NCBI GenBank assembly: GCA_021827205.1 | Contig: JAKAWV010000009.1 | Location: forward strand, 49,621 to 113,620 | DNA: 64,000 nucleotides | Reading direction: 5' to 3' | DNA from: Pseudomonadota bacterium | Lineage (GTDB): Bacteria; Pseudomonadota; Gammaproteobacteria; Xanthomonadales; Rhodanobacteraceae | Shown here: positions 20,789-28,651 of the stretch, piece after piece | Layout of the letters: each line of letters opens with the position of its first letter | Numbering within the stretch: the first letter of the stretch is position 1 | Notes under the pieces: model-generated | Database searches by the model: none | The model's input: only the letters and a program-made list of their open reading frames with translations | Told to the model about the DNA's origin: nothing | Made by a program: the position numbers and the translations under genes

Positions 20789-21283
20789 TCAAACCTGCCC
20801 AGGCAACGGCTGACACGCGCCGGCGTCGACGCGCGCCAACAGTTCGCTCACGCTGACGTTGGCACCCGGCACGGTCAACTGCGGCGCGATTTCCGCCAGC
20901 GGCAGCAGCACGAAGGCGCGCTCGGCCAGGCGCGGGTGCGGCACCTGCAAACCGGCTTCGTCGATGCACGCATCGCCATACAGCAGCAAATCCAGATCCA
21001 GCGTGCGCGGCCCGTAGCGCACGACATCGCGCACACGGCCATGCGCACGCTCGATGCCCATCAGTTCAATCAGCAGCGCGCGCGGCGTCAGCGTCGTTTC
21101 CAAGCAAGCCGCGGCGTTGCAGTAATCCGGTTGCGGCTGTGGCCCCCAGGCCGGCGTGCGCCACAGCCGCGAGCGTGCCTGCAGGTGCGTGCGCGCGAGC
21201 GCATCAAGCGCGCTGAATGCCGATCGCAATTGCGCTTCGGGCTGTCCGAGATTGGCGCCAAGGCCGATGTAGACCAAGGTCAC
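20789..21283 (-). CDS. folK: 6-hydroxymethyl-7,8-dihydropterin pyrophosphokinase
   Basis: Folate pathway kinase that prepares the pterin for FolP. The 164-residue protein shows VYIGLGANLGQPEAQL at the N-terminus, the RLWRTPAWGPQPQPDYCNAA substrate region and the signature RTLDLDLLLYGD followed by VPHPRLAERAFVL. Its start codon is GTG at 21283. That codon forms a GTGA overlap with the pcnB stop, which fixes this start and implies coupled translation. The pcnB-folK-panB-panC order is the same as in E. coli. Confidence 0.95.
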   Translation of the reverse strand: MTLVYIGLGANLGQPEAQLRSAFSALDALARTHLQARSRLWRTPAWGPQPQPDYCNAAACLETTLTPRALLIELMGIERAHGRVRDVVRYGPRTLDLDLLLYGDACIDEAGLQVPHPRLAERAFVLLPLAEIAPQLTVPGANVSVSELLARVDAGACQPLPGQV

Positions 21284-22713
21284 GCGTCGCTACCGCCACC
21301 GGATTTGCGCTTGCGCTGGCCACCGCGTCGGCGGCGGCGCGTGGCCGTGGGCGCGGCGCCCTCGCCCGCATCGGATTCCGCTTGCTCGGCCGAAGCGGCA
21401 TGCGCGGGCAACGCGGTGCCTGGCTGTTCCTGCGCGGCCGTCCACCACGCCGCGAGTTCGGCCAAGGCCGGCTCCTGCTCGACGCGCAGCAGCAGGAAGT
21501 CGTAAGCCGCGCGAAAACGCGGATGCGCCAGCAGGCGCTGCACGCGACCGCGCGCACTGCGCACCGCGAAGCGCGGTTGCAGCGCCCAGATTTCTTCCAT
21601 CACCACGCCGAAGCGGCGCGGAATGGCAACGCGCTGCGCCTGCTCCGCGATCGCCATCTGCCCGGCGCGGTGCCATGCGGCGCTGGCCTCGACGCCGGAC
21701 TCCAGCAGACGTGCGGCCTCGGGCTGCACCTCGCTCCACAGCAGCACCGCGAAAGTGAACGCCGGCGTCACCGGCTTGTCCTCGCGCACGCGCGCATCGG
21801 TGTTGATCAGCGCGCGTTCGGTCATGCGCCGCAGCGTGCCGTCGCGATCGCGGGTCAGCGCGGCAGCCAGCGCCGGCAGCAGCCAGCGCAACAAGCCGTA
21901 GCGCTCCAACTGGTGGAAACTGGCCAGCCCGTGTCCGGTCATGAACAGCTTCAGCGCTTCGTCGAACAAGCGCGCCGGCGCGACGTCCGCCAGCAATGGC
22001 GCCAGTTCCGCAATGGGCGCGGCGCTGGCATCGGCGATCTCGAAACCCAGCTTGGCCGACAATCGCGCCGCGCGCAGCATGCGCACCGGATCCTCGCGAT
22101 AGCGCTGTTCCGGCTCGCCGATCAGGTGCAACTCGCGCTGCTCAAGATCTTCCAGCCCGCCGACGTAATCGCGCACGCTGTAATCGCTGATGTCGTAGTA
22201 CAGCGCGTTGACACGGAAGTCGCGGCGCAGCGCATCCTCCTCGATGCTGCCCCAGATGTTGTCGCGCAGAATGCGGCCGTCGTCGTGCACCTGACGCTCG
22301 CCCTCGCCATCCTGGCCGCGCAGCGTGGCCACCTCGACGATCTCGCGCCCGAACACCACATGCGCCAGGCGAAAGCGCCGCCCGATCAGCCGGCAATTGC
22401 GAAACAATTGCCGCACCTGCTCGGGTGTGGCATCGGTGGCGATATCGAAATCCTTGGGATGCCCGCCCAGCAGCAGATCGCGCACCGCGCCTCCGACCAG
22501 ATACGCGGCATAGCCCGATTCATGCAGGCGATATAGCACGCGCAGCGCGCCGGAACTGATGTGCTTGCGCGAAAGCGTGTGCGCGGCGCGTGGCACGATG
22601 CGCAGTTCGGGGGTCGGGAAATTCCGGTTTTCCGGGTTCAAACGGAGCGGTTCCTGGACGTTCGTCGGAGTGCGCCGCAGCAGGCGCGAGAAGGCATTGC
22701 CGATGGAAAGCAT
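21280..22713 (-). CDS. pcnB: Poly(A) polymerase I
   Basis: Adds 3' poly(A) tails that mark RNA for decay. The 477-residue protein belongs to the class II nucleotidyltransferase group: GGAVRDLLLGGHPKDFDIAT carries the GG and DxD motifs, followed by RRFRLAHVVFGREIVEVAT. An arginine- and glycine-rich basic C-terminus (TRRRRRGGQRKRKSGGG) ends the protein and probably helps bind RNA. It heads the operon with folK, panB and panC. Its 5' end overlaps the predicted promoter of the divergent tRNA-Glu gene, so initiation of the two may compete. Confidence 0.94.
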   Translation of the reverse strand: MLSIGNAFSRLLRRTPTNVQEPLRLNPENRNFPTPELRIVPRAAHTLSRKHISSGALRVLYRLHESGYAAYLVGGAVRDLLLGGHPKDFDIATDATPEQVRQLFRNCRLIGRRFRLAHVVFGREIVEVATLRGQDGEGERQVHDDGRILRDNIWGSIEEDALRRDFRVNALYYDISDYSVRDYVGGLEDLEQRELHLIGEPEQRYREDPVRMLRAARLSAKLGFEIADASAAPIAELAPLLADVAPARLFDEALKLFMTGHGLASFHQLERYGLLRWLLPALAAALTRDRDGTLRRMTERALINTDARVREDKPVTPAFTFAVLLWSEVQPEAARLLESGVEASAAWHRAGQMAIAEQAQRVAIPRRFGVVMEEIWALQPRFAVRSARGRVQRLLAHPRFRAAYDFLLLRVEQEPALAELAAWWTAAQEQPGTALPAHAASAEQAESDAGEGAAPTATRRRRRGGQRKRKSGGGSDA

Positions 22714-22724
22714 CTCGCTATACT
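22697..22724 (+). promoter_or_regulatory. Predicted sigma-70 promoter of tRNA-Glu
   Basis: TTGCCG at 22697-22702 and TATACT at 22719-22724 are separated by 16 bases, placing the transcription start about 15 bases before the mature tRNA. The -35 element lies within the first codons of pcnB on the opposite strand. Confidence 0.5.
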
Positions 22725-22745
22725 AGCGCCTCTTTGCACGGCCGC

Positions 22746-22821
22746 GCTCCCATCGTCTAGCGGTCCAGGACGTCGCCCTCTCAAGGCGAAAACACGAGTT
22801 CGATTCTCGTTGGGAGTACCA
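22746..22821 (+). tRNA. tRNA-Glu (anticodon CUC)
   Basis: A 76-nt cloverleaf can be folded by hand. The acceptor stem is GCTCCCA with TGGGAGT, where the first pair is G-U. The D arm sits within TCGTCTAGCGGTCCAGGACG. The anticodon stem is TCGCC/GGCGA around the loop CTCTCAA (anticodon CUC, reading GAG). The T arm is ACGAG-TTCGATT-CTCGT, followed by discriminator A and an encoded CCA at 22819-22821. The D-arm sequence resembles known bacterial tRNA-Glu. This is the C34 isoacceptor, suited to the GAG-rich codon usage of a high-GC genome. Confidence 0.94.
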
Positions 22822-22846
22822 CTTCCACTCCGCGCCGGTGCCAGCC

Positions 22847-23170
22847 ATGGCCTTCGTCGTCACCGACAACTGCATCAAATGCAAGTACACCGATTGCGTC
22901 GAAGTCTGCCCGGTGGACTGCTTTCACGAAGGCCCGAATTTTCTCGCCATCGATCCCGATGAGTGCATCGATTGCACCCTGTGCGAACCGGAATGTCCGG
23001 CCAAGGCGATTTATCCCGAGGACGACGTGCCGGCCGGCCAGGAAGGCTTCGTCGCGCTCAATGCCGAACTGGCCAAGGGCTGGCCCGTGCTGACCGAGCG
23101 CAAGGACGCCCCCGACGATGCCGCCGAGTGGGATGGCAAGCCCGGCAAGCTGCCGCTGTTGCAGCGCTGA
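22847..23170 (+). CDS. fdxA: Ferredoxin FdxA (seven-iron type)
   Basis: Small electron carrier of 107 residues. The N-terminal half carries the cysteine pattern of a [3Fe-4S][4Fe-4S] ferredoxin: [19 protein letters not shown] and then [17 protein letters not shown]. The acidic C-terminal extension ([20 protein letters not shown]) is typical of FdxA and YfhL-like proteins in proteobacteria. The ATG at 22847 gives the standard MAFVVTDNC start; the ATG at 22838 would add three residues. It begins 25 bases after the tRNA, so both could lie on one transcript. Confidence 0.93.
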   Translation: MAFVVTDNCIKCKYTDCVEVCPVDCFHEGPNFLAIDPDECIDCTLCEPECPAKAIYPEDDVPAGQEGFVALNAELAKGWPVLTERKDAPDDAAEWDGKPGKLPLLQR

Positions 23171-23199
23171 CGCGAACAGCCTAGCGGCAAGCGCCTCTC

Positions 23200-23344
23200 C
23201 TCGCGCGCAGCGCTCGGGCGTTCGGCTGCGCATGATCCGCCCGCGGCGGATCATCAACGCGCCGCCCTGTCCCGGCCCTCGCGCGCAGCGCTCGGGCGTT
23301 CGGCTGCGCATGATCCGCCCGCGGCGGATCATCAACGCGCCGCC
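23200..23344. repeat. Two identical 67-bp direct repeats with an internal hairpin, period 78 bp
   Basis: The copies at 23200-23266 and 23278-23344 are identical. Each contains a perfect 10-bp stem (ATGATCCGCC / GGCGGATCAT, loop CGC) preceded by a weaker GCAGC/GCTGC palindrome. The array lies between the convergent fdxA and bamC genes, with the second copy ending at the base before the bamC stop codon. It could act as a bidirectional transcription barrier or be a REP-like mobile element. No transposase is nearby. Confidence 0.85.
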
Positions 23345-23920
23345 TCACCCCAGGCGTTGCTGCAACGCCGCCTGCAACTGCTTTACCGCGGCCTCGGAAC
23401 CCTGCAACTCGACGCGCGCCTTGTCGCCATCGGCGACCACGCTGACCTCGACGAGGCTGCGAACCACGTGCGTCTTGGCGCTGGAGAAAATGCGCGAGAA
23501 GAAACCCTTGGGCTTCTCGGTCACCGTGGTATTCACTTCGACGCGATAAGCGTGGGTCGCGGCATCCGCATTCTGCACGTTGCCGATGCCGCCTTTCTTG
23601 AGCGCCACGCCGACGCGATTGTAGACGCTGTCGACGGTATCGTTCAGCAGCAGGCTGGCGCTGCCTTGCACGGCACCGACGGCGGCCAGTGTGCCCGGAG
23701 GCGCGACCTCGGGCATGCCGCTGGCGGCAGGTACGCCGGGCAGCGTGGGAATGCTCAGGGCCGCGGCGTTGGCGGGCTTCTCCAGATCCGGCGGAACTTC
23801 CAGCGGACGTTCCTGCACCGCCGCATGCCATTGCTGGTCGCGTGTGTTGGAGTGGAACCAGCTGCAGCCGCCGCCAAGTGCGGCAAGCGCGAGCAGTGCG
23901 ATCAGGGGAAGCTTTTTCAT
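23345..23920 (-). CDS. bamC: BamC-like outer-membrane assembly lipoprotein
   Basis: The 191-residue protein has a lipoprotein signal peptide (MKKLPLIALLALAALGGGCSW, lipobox GGGC at about C20) and the unstructured BamC-type segment with RPLEVPPDL. A C-terminal domain (about 85-190) follows that ends in VELQGSEAAVKQLQAAL. It is shorter than E. coli BamC (344 residues), with room for only one helix-grip domain. Its position right after dapA is the same as in E. coli and supports the call. It would act at the periplasmic face of the Bam complex. Confidence 0.75.
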   Translation of the reverse strand: MKKLPLIALLALAALGGGCSWFHSNTRDQQWHAAVQERPLEVPPDLEKPANAAALSIPTLPGVPAASGMPEVAPPGTLAAVGAVQGSASLLLNDTVDSVYNRVGVALKKGGIGNVQNADAATHAYRVEVNTTVTEKPKGFFSRIFSSAKTHVVRSLVEVSVVADGDKARVELQGSEAAVKQLQAALQQRLG

Positions 23921-23954
23921 GCGTGGGGTTCCGTGGGTGAATTGCGTGAATCAA

Positions 23955-24848
23955 TCAGGCCGCGCTGGCAACCGGGGTCAGCGCGGTAAGTGAGTGTACG
24001 AGTCGCGCGCGCGCCGCGCCGGGTTCGAGCTCGATCAGCGGCAGACGCAAGCCCGCGCGACAGATGCCGAGCGCAGCCAGACCTGCCTTGACCGCGATCG
24101 GATTGGGCGCGCACTCCAGCGCCTGGATCAGCGGCGCAAGACGTGCGGCGTGCTGCTCGGTGGCCACGCGGTCGCCGCGCAGGCCCGCATCGCACAGCGC
24201 GCGCATCGCCACCGGCACCAGATTGTTGACCACCGAGATCACGCCCTGCATGCCGGCCAGCATGGCCGTATGCGCGCTGGCGTCATCGCCGGAGAACACC
24301 GCGAAACCGGGCTGGACGAGTGACACGACGGCAGCGATGCGCGCGGCATCGCCGCGGGCTTCCTTGAGGCCGATGATGTTGGCGTGGCGCGCCAACTGCG
24401 CCGTGGTTTCCGGCAGCAGATCGCAACCGGTGCGGCTGGGCACGTTGTACAACACGATGGGCAAACCGCCGTGCTCGGCCACTTCGGTGAAGTGGCGCAG
24501 CAAACCCTGCTGCGTGGGCCGCACGTAATAAGGCGTGACCACCAGCGCGGCGTCGGCGCCCAGCACCTGCGCGCGCCGCGTCTGCTGCACGGTGGCGGCG
24601 GTGGCGGCGGCGCCGGTGCCGGCCAGCACCGGCACGCGGCCGCGCACATGCTCAAGCGCGAAGGCGAGCAGGCGTTCCCACTCGGCTGCCTCGAGCATGT
24701 GTGCCTCGCCGGTGGAGCCGGCAACGACCAATGCTTGCGTGCCACCAGCCAACTGGTAGTCGATGAGACGGGCACAGGCTTCGAGATCAAGCGCGCCGTC
24801 CGCCGTGAATGGCGTAGCCAGCGCGCAGATGCTGCCGGAAAGCTGCAC
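23955..24848 (-). CDS. dapA: 4-hydroxy-tetrahydrodipicolinate synthase
   Basis: Lysine/diaminopimelate pathway aldolase that condenses pyruvate with aspartate semialdehyde. Motifs: GSICALATPFTADGALD, VVAGSTGEAHMLE, the tyrosine in LYNVPSRTG, and the Schiff-base lysine in IIGLKEARGDAARI. I start it at the GTG at 24848 (VQLSGSICAL), giving 297 residues, the family length. No ATG lies in a suitable place, and the next upstream GTG at 24860 would add four residues. The only upstream ATG, 126 bases further, overlaps the divergent gcvR. bamC lies immediately downstream. Confidence 0.92.
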   Translation of the reverse strand: MQLSGSICALATPFTADGALDLEACARLIDYQLAGGTQALVVAGSTGEAHMLEAAEWERLLAFALEHVRGRVPVLAGTGAAATAATVQQTRRAQVLGADAALVVTPYYVRPTQQGLLRHFTEVAEHGGLPIVLYNVPSRTGCDLLPETTAQLARHANIIGLKEARGDAARIAAVVSLVQPGFAVFSGDDASAHTAMLAGMQGVISVVNNLVPVAMRALCDAGLRGDRVATEQHAARLAPLIQALECAPNPIAVKAGLAALGICRAGLRLPLIELEPGAARARLVHSLTALTPVASAA

Positions 24849-24925
24849 GGCGCAATCCACAAGGTGAAAAGACGCAGCGATGTTACTTGCGGCGCGCGCG
24901 CGCGGGCAAGTAAGCTGAAACCTGC

Positions 24926-25516
24926 ATGCGCAGCCGCGATCACGCCCGGGAACCGCTCTTGAACACCACTGCACCGCGTAGCGGCAGCGAACATTTCCTG
25001 CTCATCCAGACGCTCACCCCGACCGCACAATCCCCACTGCTCGCGCTGGCGCGCCGCGTCGCCGACTCGGGTTGCGCGCTGGGCGACGCGCGCGTCAACA
25101 CGCTCGGCGCCGATGTCTCGGTCACCCTGCTGGCGCAGGGCGCGTGGGACGCCGTGGCGAAACTCGAAACCGCGTTGACGCGCATGGCGCGCGATCCCGA
25201 TCTGCATCTGGTCAGCTATCGCAGCGGCCCGCGCCAGCCGCAACAACACCTGTTGCCCTATCTGATCGAGGTCATCGCCGCCGATCGCCAGGGTGTGCTG
25301 ACCGAGGTGCTGGATTTCTTCGCCGAGCGCCAGATCAGCATCGAGCAGCTCAGCTCGCAGCGCTATCAGGCCATGCAAACCGGTGCCGAGATGTTTTCCG
25401 CGCAAATCACCCTGGGCATTCCGGCCGAGCTGCACATCGCCGCGCTGCGCGACGAGTTTCTTGAACTCTGCGACGGCTTGAATCTCGATGCTGTCATGGA
25501 GCCGGTGAAATACTGA
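24926..25516 (+). CDS. gcvR: Glycine cleavage system transcriptional repressor GcvR (double ACT domain)
   Basis: The 196-residue protein has two ACT domains (about 20-95 and 110-185): HFLLIQTLTPTAQSPLLALARRV, split here as HFLLIQTLTP and SPLLALARRV, and then YLIEVIAADRQGVLTEVLDFF. In E. coli GcvR binds GcvA and represses gcv genes in response to glycine. Gene order supports the name, since it is divergent from dapA and followed by bcp, as in E. coli. The ATG at 24926 is the first possible start; a TTG at 24959 would remove 11 residues and is also plausible. Confidence 0.83.
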   Translation: MRSRDHAREPLLNTTAPRSGSEHFLLIQTLTPTAQSPLLALARRVADSGCALGDARVNTLGADVSVTLLAQGAWDAVAKLETALTRMARDPDLHLVSYRSGPRQPQQHLLPYLIEVIAADRQGVLTEVLDFFAERQISIEQLSSQRYQAMQTGAEMFSAQITLGIPAELHIAALRDEFLELCDGLNLDAVMEPVKY

Positions 25517-25544
25517 ATGCGCGACTGATCGCGGAGGCTGCCGC

Positions 25545-26006
25545 ATGATCGATGTTGGTGCACCCATTCCCGACCTGCCGCTGGCGCTGTCCAGCGGAAC
25601 CACCACGCAACTCAGGGATTACGCCGGCCACTGGCTGGTGCTGTATTTCTACCCCAAGGACAGCACCCCCGGCTGCACCACCGAGGGCATCGAGTTCAAC
25701 GCCCTGCTCGACAAATTCAAGCGCCGCAAGGCAGTGGTATTGGGCGTGTCGCGCGATTCGCTCAAATCGCACCAGAACTTCCGCGCCAGGCAAGACTTCA
25801 GGTTCGATCTGGTCAGCGACGCCGACGAGGCCTTGTGCCAGGCCTTCGGCGTGATCAAGCTGAAGAACATGTACGGCAAGCAGGTGCTGGGCATCGAGCG
25901 CAGCACGTTTCTGATCGCGCCGGATGGCAGCGTCGCGCGGGCGTGGCGTGGAGTGAAGGTGCCCGGCCACGCGCAAGCGGTCCTGGACGCGATCCCCGCC
26001 AAGTGA
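25545..26006 (+). CDS. bcp: Peroxiredoxin, Bcp/PrxQ type
   Basis: Thiol peroxidase of 153 residues that reduces hydrogen and organic peroxides. The peroxidatic cysteine is C44 in [16 protein letters not shown]. The residue five positions later, a resolving cysteine in E. coli Bcp, is not Cys here. The only other candidate is far away, in [10 protein letters not shown]. The enzyme is therefore probably of the 1-Cys or atypical kind and may need an external thiol. It follows gcvR by 28 bases on the same strand, a conserved pair. Confidence 0.93.
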   Translation: MIDVGAPIPDLPLALSSGTTTQLRDYAGHWLVLYFYPKDSTPGCTTEGIEFNALLDKFKRRKAVVLGVSRDSLKSHQNFRARQDFRFDLVSDADEALCQAFGVIKLKNMYGKQVLGIERSTFLIAPDGSVARAWRGVKVPGHAQAVLDAIPAK

Positions 26007-26097
26007 CCCCCCGTTTCCCCCAGCGCGCACCCGGCGGCTTGCACCGCGACGGGCGCGCTTTCGCATGTCTTTTCCCCCGCCACGAGGACACCCGCCC

Positions 26098-27477
26098 ATG
26101 AGCCGCGGCAAGCGCATCTACGCCCTCGATACCAACGTGCTGCTGCACGATCCGACCGCGCTGTTTCGTTTCGAGGAACACGACGTGTTCATTCCCATGA
26201 AGGTGCTGGAGGAACTCGACGAAAAGAAAAACGGCAGCTCGGAGCTGGCGCGCAACGCGCGTCAGGCCAGTCGTTTTTTCAACGAACTGATCGAAGGCGC
26301 CGGGCGTGGCGGCATCAACGGCGGCTTGCCGCTGCGCAATCCGGGCGGCGTTTCGCTGGGGCGCTCGGACGCGCGCGGCAAGCTGTGGTTCCAGAGCAAG
26401 CCGGGCAACGGCAATGGCTCGCCCGACAACCAGATTCTCGGCGCCGTGCTGGCGCTGCGCGAGGCGCAGCCGGACACGCCGGTGGTGCTGGTCAGCAAGG
26501 ACATCAACCTGCGTATCAAGGCCGGCATCCAGGGTTTGTCCGCCGAGGATTACGAGAACGACCGCGCGCTGGACGACTTCGCGCTGCTGTTCGCCGGTCA
26601 CGCCGAGCTGCCCGATAACTTCTGGCCCAGCCATCCCGAGCTGCGCTCCTGGGCCGAGCGCGGGCGCACCTACTACGAACTGACGCCGCGCAAGCACGAG
26701 CAGTGGTACCCGCAACAGTGCCTGTACCTGCCCGGTGAAAACAGCGTCGAGCTGCGCGTGCTCGGCATCCACGAAGGCAAGGCGCGGCTGGTGCTGCTGG
26801 ATGACCACGGCCACGCCAACCATGCCGTGTGGGGCATCGCCGCACGCAACCGCGAGCAGAACTTCGCGCTCAACGTGCTGATGGACCCGGAGGTGGACTT
26901 CGTCACCCTGCTGGGCACCGCCGGCACCGGCAAGACCCTGCTGGCGCTGGCCGCGGGCCTGGCGCAGGTGATGGACCAGCAGCGCTACCGCGAGATCATC
27001 ATGACCCGCGCCACGGTGTCGGTAGGCGACGAGATCGGCTTTCTGCCCGGCACCGAGGAAGAAAAAATGACGCCGTGGATGGGCGCGCTCACCGACAATC
27101 TCGAGGTGCTCACCAACCCCGAGGAAGGCGGCAGTTGGGGCCGCGCGGCGACCAACGATCTGATCACCTCGCGGGTCAAGGTGCGCTCGCTGAGCTTCAT
27201 GCGCGGGCGCACGTTTCTCAATCGCTATCTGATCCTCGACGAAGCGCAGAACCTGACGCCGAAGCAGATGAAAACCCTGGTCACGCGCGCCGGCCCCGGC
27301 ACCAAGATCGTGGCGCTGGGCAACGTCGAGCAGATCGACACGCCGTATCTGACCGAGACCAACTCGGGCCTGACCTACGCCGTGGATCGCTTCAAGGCCT
27401 GGCAGCATTCGGCGCACATCACCCTGCGCCGCGGCGAGCGCTCGCGGCTGGCGGATTTCGCGTCGGAGGCGCTGTGA
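26098..27477 (+). CDS. PhoH-family ATPase with N-terminal PIN domain (PhoH2 type)
   Basis: The 459-residue protein has an N-terminal PIN ribonuclease domain (about 1-150; acidic residues in [26 protein letters not shown] and VSKDINLR). It is joined to a PhoH P-loop ATPase (about 235-459; Walker [13 protein letters not shown], Walker [15 protein letters not shown], and [12 protein letters not shown]). Actinobacterial PhoH2 proteins of this plan are RNA helicase-nucleases. The start at 26098 has a GAGGA ribosome site at a fair distance; the ATG at 26065 would add 11 unlikely residues. It is followed closely by a repeat element and thiD. Confidence 0.9.
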   Translation: MSRGKRIYALDTNVLLHDPTALFRFEEHDVFIPMKVLEELDEKKNGSSELARNARQASRFFNELIEGAGRGGINGGLPLRNPGGVSLGRSDARGKLWFQSKPGNGNGSPDNQILGAVLALREAQPDTPVVLVSKDINLRIKAGIQGLSAEDYENDRALDDFALLFAGHAELPDNFWPSHPELRSWAERGRTYYELTPRKHEQWYPQQCLYLPGENSVELRVLGIHEGKARLVLLDDHGHANHAVWGIAARNREQNFALNVLMDPEVDFVTLLGTAGTGKTLLALAAGLAQVMDQQRYREIIMTRATVSVGDEIGFLPGTEEEKMTPWMGALTDNLEVLTNPEEGGSWGRAATNDLITSRVKVRSLSFMRGRTFLNRYLILDEAQNLTPKQMKTLVTRAGPGTKIVALGNVEQIDTPYLTETNSGLTYAVDRFKAWQHSAHITLRRGERSRLADFASEAL

Positions 27478-27479
27478 TA

Positions 27480-27680
27480 GAGCCGGGACTCGGGACTGGG
27501 GACTCGGGACTCGGCTTGGGTCGCGGCGAGCGCGATGGCGCGGTCTCAGGACGAACGCGAGGCGCGGTCCCATGAAACATCGAACGCGTACGCCATCCGA
27601 AACACATGGCGCTTTCCCCCGGGTTCCGAGTCCCGAGCCCCCAGTCCCGGATGTTGAGTCCCGAGTCCCGGCGGTCCCGG
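27480..27680. repeat. Inverted pair of GGGACTCG-type tandem repeats around the thiD start
   Basis: At 27483-27516 the plus strand reads tandem GGGACTCGGGACTGG units. At 27618-27676 the same motif family appears in reverse orientation (CCGAGTCCCGAG, then GAGTCCCGAGTCCCGG). About 100 bases separate the two arms. The left arm begins a few bases after the phoH stop; the right arm lies inside the thiD reading frame and is translated if thiD starts at 27572. Related motifs occur near 5328, 5386 and 5562. Confidence 0.75.
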
Positions 27681-28444
27681 TCGTCCTCACCATCGCCGGC
27701 TCCGATTCGGGCGGCGGCGCCGGCATCCAGGCCGATCTCAAGACCTTCATGGCGCGCGGCGTGCACGGCACCAGCGCGATCACCGCCGTCACCGCGCAGA
27801 ACACGCGCGGCGTGCGCTCGGTGCACGTACTGCCGCCGCGCGAGGTGCGCGCGCAGATCGAGGCCGTGTTCGCTGATTTCCCCGTCGCCGCGATCAAGAC
27901 CGGCATGCTCGCCGATGCCGCGACCATTCGCGCGGTGGCGCGGGCGCTGCGCGAGCACCCGGGCGTGCCGCTGGTGCTCGATCCGGTGCTGATCGCCACC
28001 AGCGGCGCGCGCCTGCTCGATGCACGCGCCATCGCGGTGCTGATCGACGAACTGCTGCCGCTGGCCACGGTGCTGACGCCGAACCTGCCCGAAGCCGCGG
28101 CGCTGACCGGGCTGGATGCGCACGACGCGCGCCTGCGCCCGCGCATGCTCGATGCCCTGCTGGCGTTGGGGCCGGACGCGGTGTTGCTGAAAGGCGGCCA
28201 CGCGCGCGGACATGCCGTCACCGATCTTTTTCGCGATGCGCAGGGCAGCCTCGCCATCGTGCACGCGCGCAAGCCGGGGGAGGCACACGGCACCGGCTGC
28301 GCCCTGGCCGCGGCGCTCGCCGCTGAACTGGCCAAGGGCCACAGCCCACGCCGCGCCGCGCAACTGGCCGTGGCCTATGTGCAGCGCGCCCTGACGCGCG
28401 GCCAGATTCTGGGCAAGGGCGGTTTGCTGTTGCTGCGCCACTGA
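27572..28444 (+). CDS. thiD: Hydroxymethylpyrimidine (phospho)kinase
   Basis: Thiamine pathway kinase acting twice on HMP. The core from residue 37 is typical: [20 protein letters not shown] (the N-terminal glycine-rich motif), [48 protein letters not shown] and [12 protein letters not shown]. The 290-residue product is longer than usual because about 36 residues precede the core; residues 17-36 ([20 protein letters not shown]) are encoded by an intergenic repeat. There is no ATG, GTG or TTG in frame between that repeat and the core, so translation apparently begins at 27572 and includes the repeat. Confidence 0.88.
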   Translation: MKHRTRTPSETHGAFPRVPSPEPPVPDVESRVPAVPVVLTIAGSDSGGGAGIQADLKTFMARGVHGTSAITAVTAQNTRGVRSVHVLPPREVRAQIEAVFADFPVAAIKTGMLADAATIRAVARALREHPGVPLVLDPVLIATSGARLLDARAIAVLIDELLPLATVLTPNLPEAAALTGLDAHDARLRPRMLDALLALGPDAVLLKGGHARGHAVTDLFRDAQGSLAIVHARKPGEAHGTGCALAAALAAELAKGHSPRRAAQLAVAYVQRALTRGQILGKGGLLLLRH

Positions 28445-28651
28445 TCCCGGCGCGCATGGCTGCGGCACAGACCGGCGCATGATTCCGCGAACGACTTCCG
28501 CCGCCGCATGACTCACGGCACTGTGATATTTCCGCAAGGCAATCTAGCTTTGCTGCACTTTGCCTGCGGGCCTCAGCGCCCGCGTCCGCGAGCATCGCCC
28601 TCCGCGCCGCAATCCGTCGCTGCGCCCCGTTCGTCAAGGAGTTCCCATCCC

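Noticed and set aside
23200..23344. Possible CRISPR from two identical 67-bp copies
   Set aside because: Only two copies, far too long for CRISPR repeats, with an 11-base interval that is not a spacer.
25855..28335. 826-codon minus-strand frame across bcp, phoH and thiD
   Set aside because: It is antisense to three recognised genes and shows no domain pattern.
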